A stretch of 64,000 nt of DNA from Colius striatus (lineage: Eukaryota > Chordata > Aves > Coliiformes > Coliidae), in assembly GCF_028858725.1 (NCBI RefSeq), contig NC_084774.1, positions 5,306,001 through 5,370,000 on the forward strand, written 5' to 3'. Below are positions 12,232-24,389 of the stretch, one piece after another. Numbering within the stretch: position 1 is the stretch's first letter; each line of letters opens with the position of its first letter. A program made the translations under genes and the position numbers. Under the pieces are notes generated by a model. That model saw only the letters and a list, made by a program, of their open reading frames with translations, searched no databases and was not told where the DNA came from.

Positions 12232-12891
12232 GAGCAGCTCTGCAGAGAGAGATCTGGGAGTCCTGGTTGATAATAAACTAACCATGAGCCAGCAGTGTGC
12301 CTTCGTGGGCAAGAAGCTAATGGCATCCTGGGGGCATCAAGAGTGTGGGCAGCAGGTCAGGGGAGGTTCTGCTCTCTCTACTCTGCCCTGGTGAGTCCTC
12401 ATCTGGAGTCCTGTGTCCAGTTCTGGGCTCACCAGTTCAAGAGAGACAGGGAACTGCTGGAGAGAGGCCAGTGCAGGGCTACAATATGCCGAGGGGACTG
12501 GAGCTGCAGGAGCTGGGGCTGTTCAATCTGGAAAAGAGGAGACTGAGGGAGGATCTAATTAAGATTTACAAGTATATAAATGGTGGATGTCAGGAGGTTG
12601 ACACATCCCTTTTTTTCTTTTGCATCTAGTGACAGGACAAGGGGTAATGCAAGCTGGAACACAAAAAATTCAATTTAAACGTAAAGAAAAACTATTTCAC
12701 TGTGAGGGTGCCAGAGCCCTGGCACAGGCTGCCCAGAGAGGGTGTGGAGGCTCCTTCTGGAGGTCTTCAAGACCCACCTGGACGTGTTCCTGCGTGACTT
12801 GATCTAGGTGGACCTGCTTTGGTGGGGGTGTTGGGCTGGATGATCTCTACAGGTCCCTTTCAACACCTACCAGTCTATGAGTCTGTGATTG
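12232..12891 (+). mobile_element. CR1 LINE 3' half
   Basis: It begins in the post-RT ORF2 segment (GATCTGGGAGTCCTGGTTGATAATAAACT), continues through the QQCA-like, [12 protein letters not shown] and ELLERG-like segments, and ends with GGTCCCTTTCAACACCTACC and a degenerate ATTCTATG tail. Several frameshifts are present; two short frames (12295-12546 and 12345-12629) cover the same ORF2 stretch. Confidence 0.88.
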
Positions 12892-13135
12892 GGTTAGGGA
12901 TATTCATTTGCTTTGAGATGACATCCAGCATGAGTTATTCCATCACCTTTCCAGACATGGAGGTGAGGCTGACTGGTCTGCAATTTCTTGGGTCCTCCTT
13001 CTTGCTCTTTTTGAAGACTGGAGTGACATTGTCCTTCCTCCAATCCTCAGATACCTCACCTGTGCTCCACAATTGCTCAAAAATGATGGAGAATGTCTTA
13101 GCAATAACATCAACTGCCCAGAGGGAAAGGACCTG
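12892..13135 (-). mobile_element. CR1 reverse-transcriptase segment, antisense
   Basis: On the minus strand this encodes the start of the CR1 RT domain. It carries the VTLQSSKRARRRT-like and PVSLTSMSGKVM-like segments, corresponding to the NYRPVSLTS region known in CR1 ORF2. It lies tail to tail between two + strand CR1 copies. Confidence 0.75.
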
Positions 13136-13788
13136 GTGGAATTAGTCGGAAGTCAGCTGAATATGAGGCAGCAGTGTGCCCAGGTGGCCAAGAAGGCCAA
13201 TGACATCCTGGCTTATATCAGAAATAGCGTGACCAGCAGGACCAGGAAAGTGATTTTCTCCTATACTCAGCACTGGTGAAGCTGCACCTTGAATACTGTG
13301 ATCCATTTTGAGCCCCTCACTGCAAGAAAGATATTGAGGGCCCGAAACGTGTCAGGAGACAGGTAACAAAGTGGGTGAAGTGTCTGGAACACATGTCTGA
13401 GTAGCAGCAGAGGGACCTTGGGGTGTTCAGTCTGAAGGGATCACTCTCTGCAACTCCCTGACAGGAGGTTGTAGTGAGGTGGGAGTCAATCTGTTCTCCC
13501 CAGTAATGAATGACAGGACACAAGGAAATGGTCTCGAGTTGCACCAGGGGAGGTTTAGATTGGACATTAGGAATGCTTTAGATTTGACATTTTACCAAGA
13601 GGCTTATTAAGCATTGGAATGGGCTGCCCAGGGAGGTGGTGGAGTCCCCATCCCTTGAGATAGTTGAAAGATGTGTAAATGAAGTGCTGAGTGACATGGT
13701 TTAGTGGTGGGCTTGGTTAGGTTAGTAGTTGGACTTGATCTTAAAGGTCTTTTCCATTTTTTCCCATGTTTCTATGACTCCATGATAG
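13136..13788 (+). mobile_element. CR1 LINE 3' half, divergent subfamily
   Basis: Contains CAGCAGTGTGCCCAGGTGGC, AAGGCCAATGACATCCTGGC, ATGAATGACAGGACA, TGGACATTAGGAA, GGCTGCCCAGGGAGGTGGTGG and GTTGGACTTGATCTTAAAGG, in CR1 order. It ends in TTTCTATGACTCCATGATAG. The body belongs with 17412-17768, not with the GATCTAGGTG subfamily. All frames are broken. Confidence 0.85.
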
Positions 13789-14548
13789 TCAATATGGATT
13801 CACCAAGGGGAAATCTTGCTTGACCAACCTGATAATCTTCCACAATAGCATGACTGGCTGTGTAGATGAGGGACCTGAAAGTTCTGGTGGACACTGGAAC
13901 ATGTGCAACATGAGCAGCAATGTGCACTTGTGGTCAAGAAGGACAGTGTCATCCTGGGATACATTAAAAAGACTGTTGGCAGCAGGTTCAGGGAGGTTGT
14001 CCTCCCCCTCTACTCTGCCCTGGTGAGGCCACATCTGTAGTACTGCATCCAATTCTGGGATCCCCAGTTCAAGAGACATAGGGAACTGCTGGAGAGAGTC
14101 CAGCAGAGGATACCAAGATGATGAGGGAACTGCAACATCTCTCTGATGATGAAATGCTGTGAGACCTGGGGCTGTTTAGCCTGGAGATGACTGAGAGGGG
14201 ACCTTATCATGCTTATCGTTAACCCAACACCTAAGGGGCAGATGTGAAGAGGATAGGGACAATCTTTTTTCTGTAGCTCCCAGTGACAGGACAAAGGGTA
14301 ACGAGAACAATCTGGAACACAAGAATTTTCACTTGAACATGAGGAAAAATTTCTTTGCTGTTGAGGTGAGGGAGTCCTGGCACAGACTAGCCAGGGAGAG
14401 TGTGGAGGCTCCTTCTTGGGAGGTTTCTAAACCCACTTGGACACATTCCTGTTTCCCCTGATTGAGGGGAACCTGCTTTAGCAGGAGGTTGGGCTGCATG
14501 AGCTCTGGAGGACCCTTCCAACCCCCACCATTCTGGGATTTGGTGCTT
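13789..14548 (+). mobile_element. CR1 LINE with a large internal deletion
   Basis: The first about 75 bases are the RT-region segment GGATTCACCAAGGGGAAATC, also seen at 35214. It then jumps within some 60 bases to the post-RT ORF2 region (GACCTGAAAGTTCTGGTGGA). From there it runs in order to a 3' end of CCTTCCAACCCCCACCATTCTGGGATT. Most of the RT domain between these points is missing. Confidence 0.85.
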
Positions 14549-15242
14549 AGTGTCTTAGTTCAGACCAAGAGTACACTTTTGAACATTTCCTGAGAGTCCT
14601 TGTTTCTCATCCTTGGGTTTGCATTGCAGACACAAGTTTTGTCCCAAGTAAAACTACACCCAAAGACTGCATTCCAGGAGTCCACTTAATGTGCTTGCAC
14701 TCCAACCTCTAACAGCTGTTCAGATGGCACCAGCTGAAAGCAGGACCAAAGTAAAACTTCTGCAAAGTGTGTGTTGTGGAAGCTGGCTTCTCAAGTGTTA
14801 ACTGCATTACTCCATATATCTGTTGCTATTGAGCTGCATTACAATCCATAGCTGTTGCAGCTCCACTGGGAACTTCCACCTATGTTATATCATCTGGTCT
14901 TACTGTATTTGTGCTCTTCTTGAAGAAATATCATGTTATAAATGATCATCATTCTGAAATTCAATAGGCTATTGATAGAGCTGCATATGTGATTGTTATT
15001 CATATGAAATACAGATTTGTAACACATTTGCTCTTACTTGGTCCCTGGAAACAATTGTAATTAAATAAAAAGGCTGCTTATGCAGATTTTCCTTATTTCT
15101 GTCAACACTTTTGTTAGATGCTCTCTTAACTATCTCAATCTGTCCCTATTTTTTTAAAAGGACCACATTTACGCTTGTGCTTATTTCTGTGTTTTGTTTC
15201 ATTTCTGTAATCTTTCCCCATTGTTTTCATTTGGTTTAGAGA
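14549..15242. other. Intergenic, no feature recognised
   Basis: AT-rich sequence between two CR1 copies. Nothing recognised. Confidence 0.4.
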
Positions 15243-15672
15243 CATAGAATCACAGAATCATTTAGGTTGCAAAGAACCTTTAAGATCAAGTCCAGCCATT
15301 AACCCAACTCTGCCAAGTTTACCACTAAACCATGTAGCTATGTGCTGTATCTATGTGTCTTTTATACACCTCTAGGGATGGTGACTCCACCACCCTGGGC
15401 AGCCTGTTCCAATACTTCAGTCAAGAAATTTTTCCTAATCTCCAACCCAAAGCTCCTCTGATACAACTCGAGGCCATTTCCTCTTGTCTTATCACTCATT
15501 TCTTGGGAGAAGAGAACCCCACCTTGGTACAACCTCCTGACAGGGAGTTGTAAAGAGTGATAAAGTCTCCCTTCAGCCTCTTCTCCAGACTAAACAGCCT
15601 CACTTCCTTCAGTCACTCCTCATAAGACACCTCCTGCTCTCCCTCTTCACTGACACCAGTTGTTGCTTTCAC
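15243..15672 (-). mobile_element. CR1 LINE 3' end, antisense
   Basis: It starts with CATAGAATCACAGAATCATTTAGGTTG, the reverse complement of a CR1 tail. It continues through CACCACCCTGGGCAGCCTGTTCCAA, TTTTCCTAATCTCCAACC, and the antisense of the GATAGGACAAGAGG and GAGAAGAGG segments. Divergence suggests an older copy. Confidence 0.85.
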
Positions 15673-15704
15673 ATCCTCACTCCCCTCTTCTGCTGCAGTT
15701 TTAT

Positions 15705-15910
15705 GCCTGCCCACCAACTTTCTTACCCTTTTTATGTATGCCAATCACAGAGGCATTGTCTCCATCACTAATTGGCTTGGCCTTGGAAAACAGAAGTCTG
15801 TCTTGGAGCCAGCTGCATTGATCCTGTCAAATACAGGGGAAGCTTCTAGCAGCTTTTCACAGAAGCTTCTCCTGCAGTCCCCCTGCTACAAAAGCTGGCT
15901 ACACAAACCC
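15705..15910 (-). mobile_element. LTR fragment, antisense
   Basis: Its reverse complement matches 16628-16800 closely in order: TTTGTGTAGCCAG, GGAAGCTTCCCCTGTA-like, GGCTCCAAGACAGA, then AGCCAATTAGTGATGGAGAC and CTCTGTGATTGGCAT. It is therefore an inverted relative of the LTR piece 0.7 kb downstream. Confidence 0.6.
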
Positions 15911-15934
15911 ACTACACAAGTACAGGAGGACAAT

Positions 15935-16080
15935 CATTTCCTTGGTCCTGCTGGTCATGCTATTTCTGATACAAGCCAGGAATGCCATTTCCCTTCTTGG
16001 CTGCCTGGGCACACTACTGGCTCATGTTCAGCAGCTGTCAAACAACACCCTCAGGTCCTTCATATCTTGATAAGCAGTGC
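15935..16080 (-). mobile_element. CR1 fragment, antisense
   Basis: On the minus strand it has the order AACATGAGCCAGTAGTGTGCC, CAGCCAAGAAGGGAAATGGC, TTCCTGGCTTGTATCAGAAA, the CR1 segment coding for the M-S-Q-Q-C-A-like region. Its 3' end is lost where the LTR piece begins. Confidence 0.65.
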
Positions 16081-16624
16081 TGGAATATGCCCAGTACAAA
16101 CCTGTAGCCAGCCTTGGCTGGTACATGAGAGGTGATGTGATGAGAGACTGGCCCTTGCTCTTTTCCATTGCCTGCTGAAGTGTTCACCCTTTGTAGACAC
16201 GTTGATAATGTATAAAATGAGCTGGTGTGTTTCCTCTGGGAGTAAATTAAGCTGTAGGGGAAGAAGGAAGGAGTTGCACAGCTGTTTTTTTCTAGTGTGA
16301 GAAAATTTGTTCTCTTGATATATCGCTCTGACTGCTTTGGTGACTGTTCATCCTCTGACAGAGAAGTTGTTTAAAAGAGCAAGTAACTGGGGAAAAAATA
16401 GTGGATAAATTTGAGGAAACTATGCTGTTGGCATACCTTTTCACTCACTACCTGAACCAGGCTCAGATAAGGCATGGGGAAAATACTCTTTGCAAGCAGT
16501 TGAAATTGCTGTCCATTAGGATAAATATGCCCTTGCTTATTTCCCTGCTGAAATTTTACATGAGCAAAATATGATCAAGCAATGTTCTTTCTCCAGATGG
16601 TTCCTTGTATTCTATTCTACTTGT
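16081..16624. other. Intergenic, no clear feature
   Basis: The first about 60 bases may be further antisense CR1-like sequence. The remainder shows nothing recognisable. Confidence 0.35.
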
Positions 16625-17411
16625 AGGTTTGTGTGGCCAGGCTTGGGTAATGGGGACTACAGCAGAGGCTTCTTTAAACAAAGAACTGCTGGAAGCTTCC
16701 CCTGTAGCTTATAGGGCTGATGCCAGTTGGTTTCAAGATGGATCTGCTACTGACCACCGCTGAGCCAATTAGCAATGAAAGTAACACTTCTGTGTATCAC
16801 ATGTTTGAGAAGTGGAAGAAGTTGCTCAGCAGATGCTAAACTGCAGCAACAGCAGAAGGGAGTGACAATGTGAGAACAACATCTCCACAGACACCAAGGT
16901 CAGTGGAGAAAGAGGAGAAGGAAGTGCCCAGGTACTGGGAGAAAGATTCCCCTGTGATCTGTGGTGAAGACCATGGTGAGACAATCTGTGTCCCTGCAGT
17001 CCATGGAGGGCACAGTGTAGCAGAGATTCACCCACAGCCCATGGAAGACCCCATACCAGAGCAGATGTAATGCTGGGAGACTGTGACCCCATGGGAAGCC
17101 TGTACTGGAGTAAGTTCCTGGCAGGACCTGGGAATCTGTGGAGAGAGGAGCCCATGCCAGAGCAGGTTTGCTGGCAGAACTTGTGATCCCATGGGGGACT
17201 CACATTGGAGCAGTCTGTTCCTGAAGGACTTTTTGCCCCGGGGATGAGATCCACACTGGGTCAGTTTGTGAAGAGCTACAGCCCGTGGGAAGGACCCATG
17301 CTGGAGCAGTTTGTGGAGGACTGTCTCTGTGGGAGGGACCCCACACTGTATCAGTGGGAAATGTGAGGGGTCCTCTCCCTGAGGAGGAAGCATCGACAAA
17401 TTCCATCTGTA
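16625..17411 (+). mobile_element. LTR fragment with GGAGCAGTTTGT repeats
   Basis: The 5' part (16628-17060) is homologous to the pieces at 9440-9840 and, inverted, 15705-15910. From about 17070 to 17370 it has imperfect repeats of 50-75 bp, each with a CCCATGxTGGAGCAGxTTGT-like core. The same core appears at 36110-36240 and, diverged, within 950-1200. The LTR 3' end is missing and a CR1 copy starts at once after it. Confidence 0.65.
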
Positions 17412-17768
17412 ATGAACTGTCTAGAGAGCAAGTCTTATGAGGAACAGCTAAGGGAGCTAGGGATGTTTAGCCTAGAGAAGAGGTGACTCAGAGGAGATAT
17501 GATCACTCTCTACAATTACCTGAAGGACAGCTGTAGTGAGGTGGGGGCTGGTATCTTCTCTCCAGTAATGAATGATAGGACAAGAGGAAATGGGCTCAAG
17601 TTGAGCCAGAGGAAGTTTACAATGGACATTAGGAAGAACTGTTTCACCAAGAGGGTTATCAAGCATTGCAATGGGCTACCCAGGGAAGTGGTGGAATCCC
17701 TATCCCTAGAGATGTTTGAAAGATGCACAGATGAGGTGCTGAGGGATATGTTTGGTTTAGTGATGGTA
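17412..17768 (+). mobile_element. CR1 3' part, divergent subfamily
   Basis: Ordered CR1 blocks: TTATGAGGAACAGCTAAGGGAGC, GGGATGTTTAGCCTAGAGAAG, AATGAATGATAGGACAAGAGG, ATTAGGAAGAACTGTTTCACC, GGGCTACCCAGGGAAGTGGTGG, GATGTTTGAAAGATGC. It ends before the usual ATTCTATG tail. A 106-codon frame at 17499-17819 is a remnant of ORF2. Confidence 0.85.
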
Positions 17769-19267
17769 AGCTGTTTACCTGCTGTGACTCTGTTGTCTCT
17801 TCTGCTTTCCTCTCACTGAAGTCCTTTTTGAATCCTCTTTCCTAGAACAGGACCTCGTATATTATAAGGATAATTCACATTCTTTGCATTCTGTCTCAGT
17901 TTTCTGTGCTGTTGATCATGCTGTTTGTGCTTCAGCTTTCCAAGACTGTCTTGGATGGATCTGTTTAAGATCCATCTTACTTTGTGTCAATTTTTTGTTC
18001 TCTATCCCTCCTCATTTATCATGGTTTATAGTTTCTCAGTTTACTTATTGTAATAAAACACAAACCCCCAAAATAAGACTGATCCTACAGTTATCTGTTT
18101 CTAGATGCATTTGGTTCAAATTTCATTGTTGGTCATTTTAAGTCAAATTAGTATACCACTGCTGGTTTTATATGTTTCTAGTCGCTTAATTACTCTTTTG
18201 GTACCATGCTGCATTCTTCTCTAAGCACTGCTGCACTACATTAGCACTACAGCTTCAGTAATCTCTTAGAAATATAATCTTTTGTTAGAAAGATAATATT
18301 TTATATAGAAATATAATCTTTGTATAAACCTGTACAAAGAGAAGTCAGCATCATCACAAATGGGGAAAAGGAGACAGAGAGTTGTGAAGTGGCCTTTATG
18401 TGGAAATTCAGTGACAGAATCAGGCAAGATCTGTGGATTCCCAACCACTTTCCATGCAGTTACAGATTTGAACTATGAATCCTATGAACAGAAGCTCTAA
18501 AACTACGAATATAATCTGTTAATGTGAATCTCAAAGTTGTCTGGATGTGCTTGTTCTCCTTTAGAAGACAAAACAGTTTGCATGTTTAAAGTTAAGTCAG
18601 TTAAGAGTTCAGTCTTCTCTTAAATAGTTTGATGGAAGAGAACATTGCCTTCAGTCTGGTTACGTGTGATGGGAAGGGCTGAGGAGTAAGATAGAAAACA
18701 GTTCTTTTTGCTCATTTTAACTTGGAATACAATGGGATTATGACTGTTTTCAAGATGCATGGTTGCTGTGCTGGATGACAGTGTAAAAGTGCTGTAGGTT
18801 AAAAACATACAGGAAAAATATCCATGAATATATCTAAAGGGTGGCTAGAATTTGCAGCTGTGTTTCCTGCTGGCCAATCAAAAACTGAATGACACAGTCC
18901 CCTACATGCAAGTACAAAACTGAGTGAATCCATCTGTAGATCTTCAGCTCTAATACTCTGAATACAGCAGGAACCAGGGTATGTACCTATTGCTGGGCTT
19001 CAGCTGAAAGAAAATAGGATCAAAGAAATCATCTGGAATAAGGATGGAAATGTGGAAAACTGCTGTAGTTTTAGATATTTTATTTATTTCAACCATTTCC
19101 TTAAGGAAAGATTCTAATTTCTTTCTCTGTTTTTCTTGGGCAAGGAGAAATGCAGAGAAACATAATGAACTCCAAAGCCTGTCTATTAATCTCTTCAATG
19201 CCTCCAGGGCCAGCAGCCAGAAATGCAGTAGCAAAAACTTGGTTAATTTAGATGTGTCCAGTTTTTA
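17769..19267. other. Intergenic, no feature recognised
   Basis: AT-rich sequence with a degenerate duplicated AGAAATATAATCTTT motif near 18270-18320. No gene or repeat family was recognised. Confidence 0.4.
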
Positions 19268-19548
19268 GCTCCCCAGGAGGGACAGGGAACTTCTAGAAAG
19301 AGTCCAGCACAGGGCCACCAAGATGATCAGGGGACTGGAGCATCTTTCTTATGAGGAAAGGCTGTGGGATCTGGGAATATTCAGCCTGGAGAAGAGGAGA
19401 CTGAGGGGCGACCTCATTAATACTTACAAGTATTTGAAAGTTGTTTGTCAAGACAATGGGGTGGCCCTTTTTTCTGTGGTGTCCAGAGATAGGACAAGGG
19501 GTAATGGACAAAAGCTGAAACACAAAAAGCTCCACTTAAACTTCTATT
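19268..19548 (+). mobile_element. CR1 fragment, 3' end missing
   Basis: The in-order ORF2 C-terminal segment encodes an [20 protein letters not shown] stretch followed by an LEKRRLRGDLI-like one, very like the copy at 5620-5710. It ends abruptly at CTCCACTTAAACTTCTATTAC. A piece with the next part of the consensus appears only at 21338, about 1.8 kb away. Confidence 0.85.
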
Positions 19549-21337
19549 ACATGCCATGGGCTGCAGAAATCTGTTCTATTGGTAGTACCATGCCAGTAGA
19601 AGTCTGTTTACTGTCAATTACTGGATACATTGCTTCATACCAGAGCCACAAAGATTTCAGCACAGCAAAAGCATTAAAGAAACAGTTGGCTCTAAAAGCC
19701 ATTTTGTTCTCAGAATTAAAATGTGCCCCACACATAACAGAAATAGCCACTTTGGGTAAGACATTGTACTCATAATACTTTAAACTATGAAAGACATTGA
19801 AGAAAGTAAATGTTGCTCTGGTCTGATACATCTGGTGCCAAGGCCTATCCAATAAAGGTTGATCTTGGTCATCTTTGTGAAGACATGCAGGTATTAAGTG
19901 GAGTTGTGTCCACAAACAGCCATTAAGTTTAACTTTTCAAAGCTACATCATATTGCAAATCTGTTTTCCTCTTGACTTACAGGTAATTGTTAGTTAGTGC
20001 TGCCTAAGGACAGAGAGTTTATGGTGTTTATTAAACGTAAAGGATTTTTCTCCAACAAACCAACCTGCAATACACATTGTCTGGAGCATGTTGGGATTTG
20101 GGGAATATTTCTAAAGCCATCTAGAAGTTTGCAAGGTGCTTAGTTCTGAATAGCCCACCTCATTCTCATCTTGTCTTCATTGATCCTGATTTCTAATGCA
20201 TGCTTTTCCCAAGGGAGCAACTTTACAAAGCAGGCTTAGTTTTGCTTAGTTATACTAACTTACTTATAAATTTACTAACTATTTGGTAAAGTCACTTAAA
20301 TTTTATACTCTTATAACAGTCTTTAAGAACATCAACTTTTAAATTACACAAATCACAGAACAGAAGCTGAAAATGTCCTGGCTGACTACTGCTCTTGCTT
20401 GATGCTCTCTCCACTGAGCATGACAGAAGATGCTGAGTGCACAATTCTTTGTACATTTCTGCAACTCAGTCTATTCACTGATAGGAACAATTTTTAGAAG
20501 TACTACTTGTATGCATGTGATGGACATACAACACTTGATTTAAACAGTAACATCCATTAATCCTACATAACTCAATGTTTGTCTTTTTTAAAAAATGGAG
20601 GAATTCAACACCTCAGTGTCATGGCACAGATTGGGTTTTCTAGGTGAAATAAGCACTTGTAAGAGCATGTGTGACTAACATCTTTATCATAGCCTTTTGT
20701 CCTGCTTCCAGACTAAAAAGAACCTATTTTCATAACAACCATTCTGGATCTGAGACCATTAGACTTAAGAACTGCTAAAATGGGTCGAAGTCCATTTCCA
20801 TAGAACTCAACCATGTCCTGTGCCAAGGAAGGAGACCATCAACTTATTTACATACTTTGAGAATCTTTTACTAAATAATTTGTCTGAAAACTGAGTTAAA
20901 TTATTGAAATCGATGAATATTGAACAGCCATTTGCTCTGTGTGTTATTGCCTGTTTTATAGATTCTTCGCATGCTCCATTTTCAGTCATCTCTTCTGAGA
21001 ACTGGTGTTACATTGATTTATTTAGATGTAAAGTGGTTCCTCAGCTCTGATTATCCCTTTTGCATTTCTCTGCAGTTTTTTGGCATTCACAGATGCATGT
21101 AGAATTCCAAATAGAGATACATCATATGCAGTTCCCCACACCCTTCACCTCTAAATTCCTTTCGTAATGTCCTAACTTTATTTTTTCAATGCTAAGAATG
21201 TATCTTAGAATCACTCTGATAACTACCCTGGAAAGTGCCTCAATCAAGGATTGAGGCTTCACCATCCATGGTCATTTCTTGAAATTTTATTGACCAAGCT
21301 TTGTTACAAGGTCTCCTGATGCTTTATACCTGGTCAT
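19549..21337. other. Unclassified sequence between two CR1 pieces
   Basis: AT-rich sequence with no recognised coding exon or repeat. It could be a later insertion into one CR1 copy, or plain intergenic DNA between two independent copies. Confidence 0.35.
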
Positions 21338-21455
21338 TTTTTTGGACACCTTCCTGTGTGACCTGATCCAAGTGAACCTGCTTTGGCAGCGGGGTTGGAG
21401 TAGACGATCTTTAAAGGTCCCTTCCAACCCCTACCATGCTGTGATTCTGTGATTT
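21338..21455 (+). mobile_element. CR1 3' tail
   Basis: It begins GGACACCTTCCTGTGTGACC and continues through CTGATCCAAGTGAACCTGC to CTTCCAACCCCTACCATGC and TGTGATTCTGTGATTTT. This is a standard CR1 3' UTR. Confidence 0.85.
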
Positions 21456-21861
21456 TGAATAACTATGTCAAAAAACTTTGTTTTAAGTAACCTGGAAAAG
21501 GACTGGCAAGTATGAGCATCCTCTAAGTCCTTTTGCAGAGTCCATTTGGAAAGTCTCTTTGATTTCTGAAAAGATTTCTGATTTCTGCTCTTTCCTACCC
21601 TTCAAGTAACTGTTGGTACGAAACTAGTGTTCAATCTTGCACTTAATTCTTGTCCCCTGACAGCTTAGTTTCTTTCTGTGCCTTCACAAAGGCACTGCTG
21701 AAAGCTGTGTTTTAAAAAAAACCCATCTGTTTTGTATCAACAGCAGATCTTTATCTGTGCGTTTTTAGATTTCTGGGGCAAGACTCTCTGCAAAAACTAT
21801 GTTGTCTCTTATTCAAATATTTTATCTATTTGAGACCACTATAGTATCATAACAATTAGAA

Positions 21862-22336
21862 AAGACCTTTGAGTCCCAACCCCTCCCCTCACACTGCCAA
21901 GCACATCACTAAACTAAACAATATCTCTCAGCACCTCGTCTACTTCTTTTGAATATCTCCAGGGATGGGGACTCCACCACCTCCCTGGGCAGCCTGTTCC
22001 AATGCTGAATAAATCTCTTGGTAAAAAAATTCTTCCTAATGTCCAATCTAAGCCTCCCCTGGTGCAGCTTGAGCCCATTTCCTCTTGTCCTGTCATTCAT
22101 TACTGGAGAGGACAGACCCCTCTGTCCCTTTAGCCCTCCTTTTGTTGCCGATACATTTATAGAAACTTTTCTTATTGTCTTTTGCAGCAGTGACCAGCTT
22201 AAGTTCTACTTGAGCCTTGGCCCTTCTAATTTTCTCCCTACATGACCTCACAACATCCTTGTAGTTCTCCTGGGCTGTCTGACCTTTCTTACAAAGATCA
22301 TAAATTGTCTTTTCCCTCTTGAATAACTCAGTCATT
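21862..22336 (-). mobile_element. CR1 LINE, antisense, joined by internal deletion
   Basis: On the minus strand the first part (22335 down to about 22110) encodes a pre-RT ORF2 segment with the motifs [31 protein letters not shown]. It then passes directly to the 3' UTR-proximal region ([15 protein letters not shown], then the [19 protein letters not shown] segment). The RT domain is absent, so the copy is a deletion chimera. The tail lies near 21862. Confidence 0.88.
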
Positions 22337-24389
22337 TAGTACAGTACTGCAATGGGGTTTTTGTTTGCTCTGCTATAAACATAACTCCTTTATTTTGCTT
22401 TGCAGGAATCACAAGACAAGTTGCCCATATAGTTTGCTGCAATAGACTGTCTCTTCAGAACTGGCAGTCAGACCAGCTGCTGCACACAGCTAAGGACAAA
22501 ATCCAGAGCTCCATTTTCTCTACTCTTTTGCTGCCTCTTTGAGTCAATAAGCATCTGGTTTTGATGTCTAAAAATGGCGCCTCTGTATTATGAGCTAATC
22601 TGTCTCCTACTGTGCATGACAGATAGCTGACATCTGTTCTCATTGTAAGTGGGAAAACAGAAATCTGGACTCTCATCCTTAGGAAATCAGTCACTGTGGC
22701 TTTTGTTAATTGAACAATTTGTTCTTTATAACACTCAGAAATGGTTTGTCCTAAGATGTGAAACAGTTTGTCGTGTTACATTGGTCCTTTATCTTTGTTC
22801 CAATAATGAAAAATTAGGAGTGATGTCTGCTGTGTTGCCTAAGGATGGCCTTCATCACACTTGTGTTATATACTAAACATTCAGACTATATCCAATGTGG
22901 ACAGTCTTATTCACTGCTAGTAGAAGGAAGATCTGATTTTTAGCAGGTCATAGCCCATTCAGATTGACCTCATCTTTGCAGTAACTGGCCCGTTAGATGC
23001 TAGAGATAGCACCCATTTCCTCCATGTAGAAGGAAATAAATCAAAGTTATGGACATACTAGCAAAACTTCCTGTGTGTTGAGATTGTGAGTTTCCATCTC
23101 CATATGCTCTTCTACTGGTGCAACACATATAAATTTATAGGAAAAAGAAGCTGTAATGGTAAACTGCAACTACAGTACTCTTTACTTCTATTGTTTGTCA
23201 CATTTCTATAGCCAAGATTGTTAAAGCAAGCAGTATTAGGGCAGATCTCAAACACCAGCTACATCTGTTGGTGTTTTAGAATCTTTGCCTAGACCACAGA
23301 ATTTACTTAGAACAGGAAAGGGAACAGGAAAAGGAACAGTTCTGGTTAGCATCAGTTAGATAATCAGACCTTTTCTCTGATTTGAATGAAGATAACTGAA
23401 GTGGTTGCACTAGATTCCTAATTTCATAACCATGGGCCAATTTCATTAAGGCAACAAGTGACAATCTGCACCAAGGACAAGCTAAGGACCAGGATTTGTT
23501 AATATGACTTCTGTATCTCATGCAGACAAACTGTCAGCATATACTACTGCAGACAATTTTCCTTGTAGAAAAGAACATCTAAGATATTGAAGGAGTGGTT
23601 CGAGCCTTTTGAACTCCTCTACTGCACCAAACTGGGGAGGAGCAGGCCCACAATGTGCATGAAGATTGCAGGCAACCTCTAAAGGTCATGTGCAAAAAAG
23701 TAAAGTGAAGGCTCCTGATGTAACCATCTGGAGGCTCATCAACCACCACAGCTGTCAGTACACCCAAGACCTACTTAAACATGAGCTGAGAGCAAAGTTG
23801 GGACCAATGTAGATAGTTTAACTATATCCCTTGGATACCTGTTCTTTGTTATGCATAGTGTTCTTGTCATACTATCAGTCACCAGCACACCTTCTCCATT
23901 TTAATCATTAACAAATCCCCAAATCATTAGTCTTGAAAGTTTTATTAGTGGACAAAACTTGGTTTGTGTTAGGCCTCACAGTGTTTCTGAAGGAGTTTCT
24001 TTCTGAAAGGAGGTGCAGGCAGACCCTGTAACTTGTTACCACTGAGAGTCTGGCCTTGTTTGCAACCAACACTTGTTGCAAGAATTCATATTAAAAATTA
24101 TGAGAGCTTTCTATCACACTGGACATTCAAGATAGATTTATAATTATTATTTCATATCAATAGAGAAAACAGTTTTGTCAATGTGTTTACCACAAAGTCT
24201 TTCCTAGACTTATGTGAAATGTAGATTTTACACTTCTCTGGGGGAAAAAAAAAAGAGAAAAAATAATCAATACGTAACAGGGCAAACTGCAAAAGAAACT
24301 GTGGCTAAGTGAATATATCTAGGTATGCCTTTCTGCTGCCTCAGCTCTAGCACTTTTGTGGAAGGTACACACTGTGTGAAATGCTCACT
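22337..24389. other. Intergenic, no feature recognised
   Basis: No recognisable exon or repeat. There is a short A run near 24244. Confidence 0.4.
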
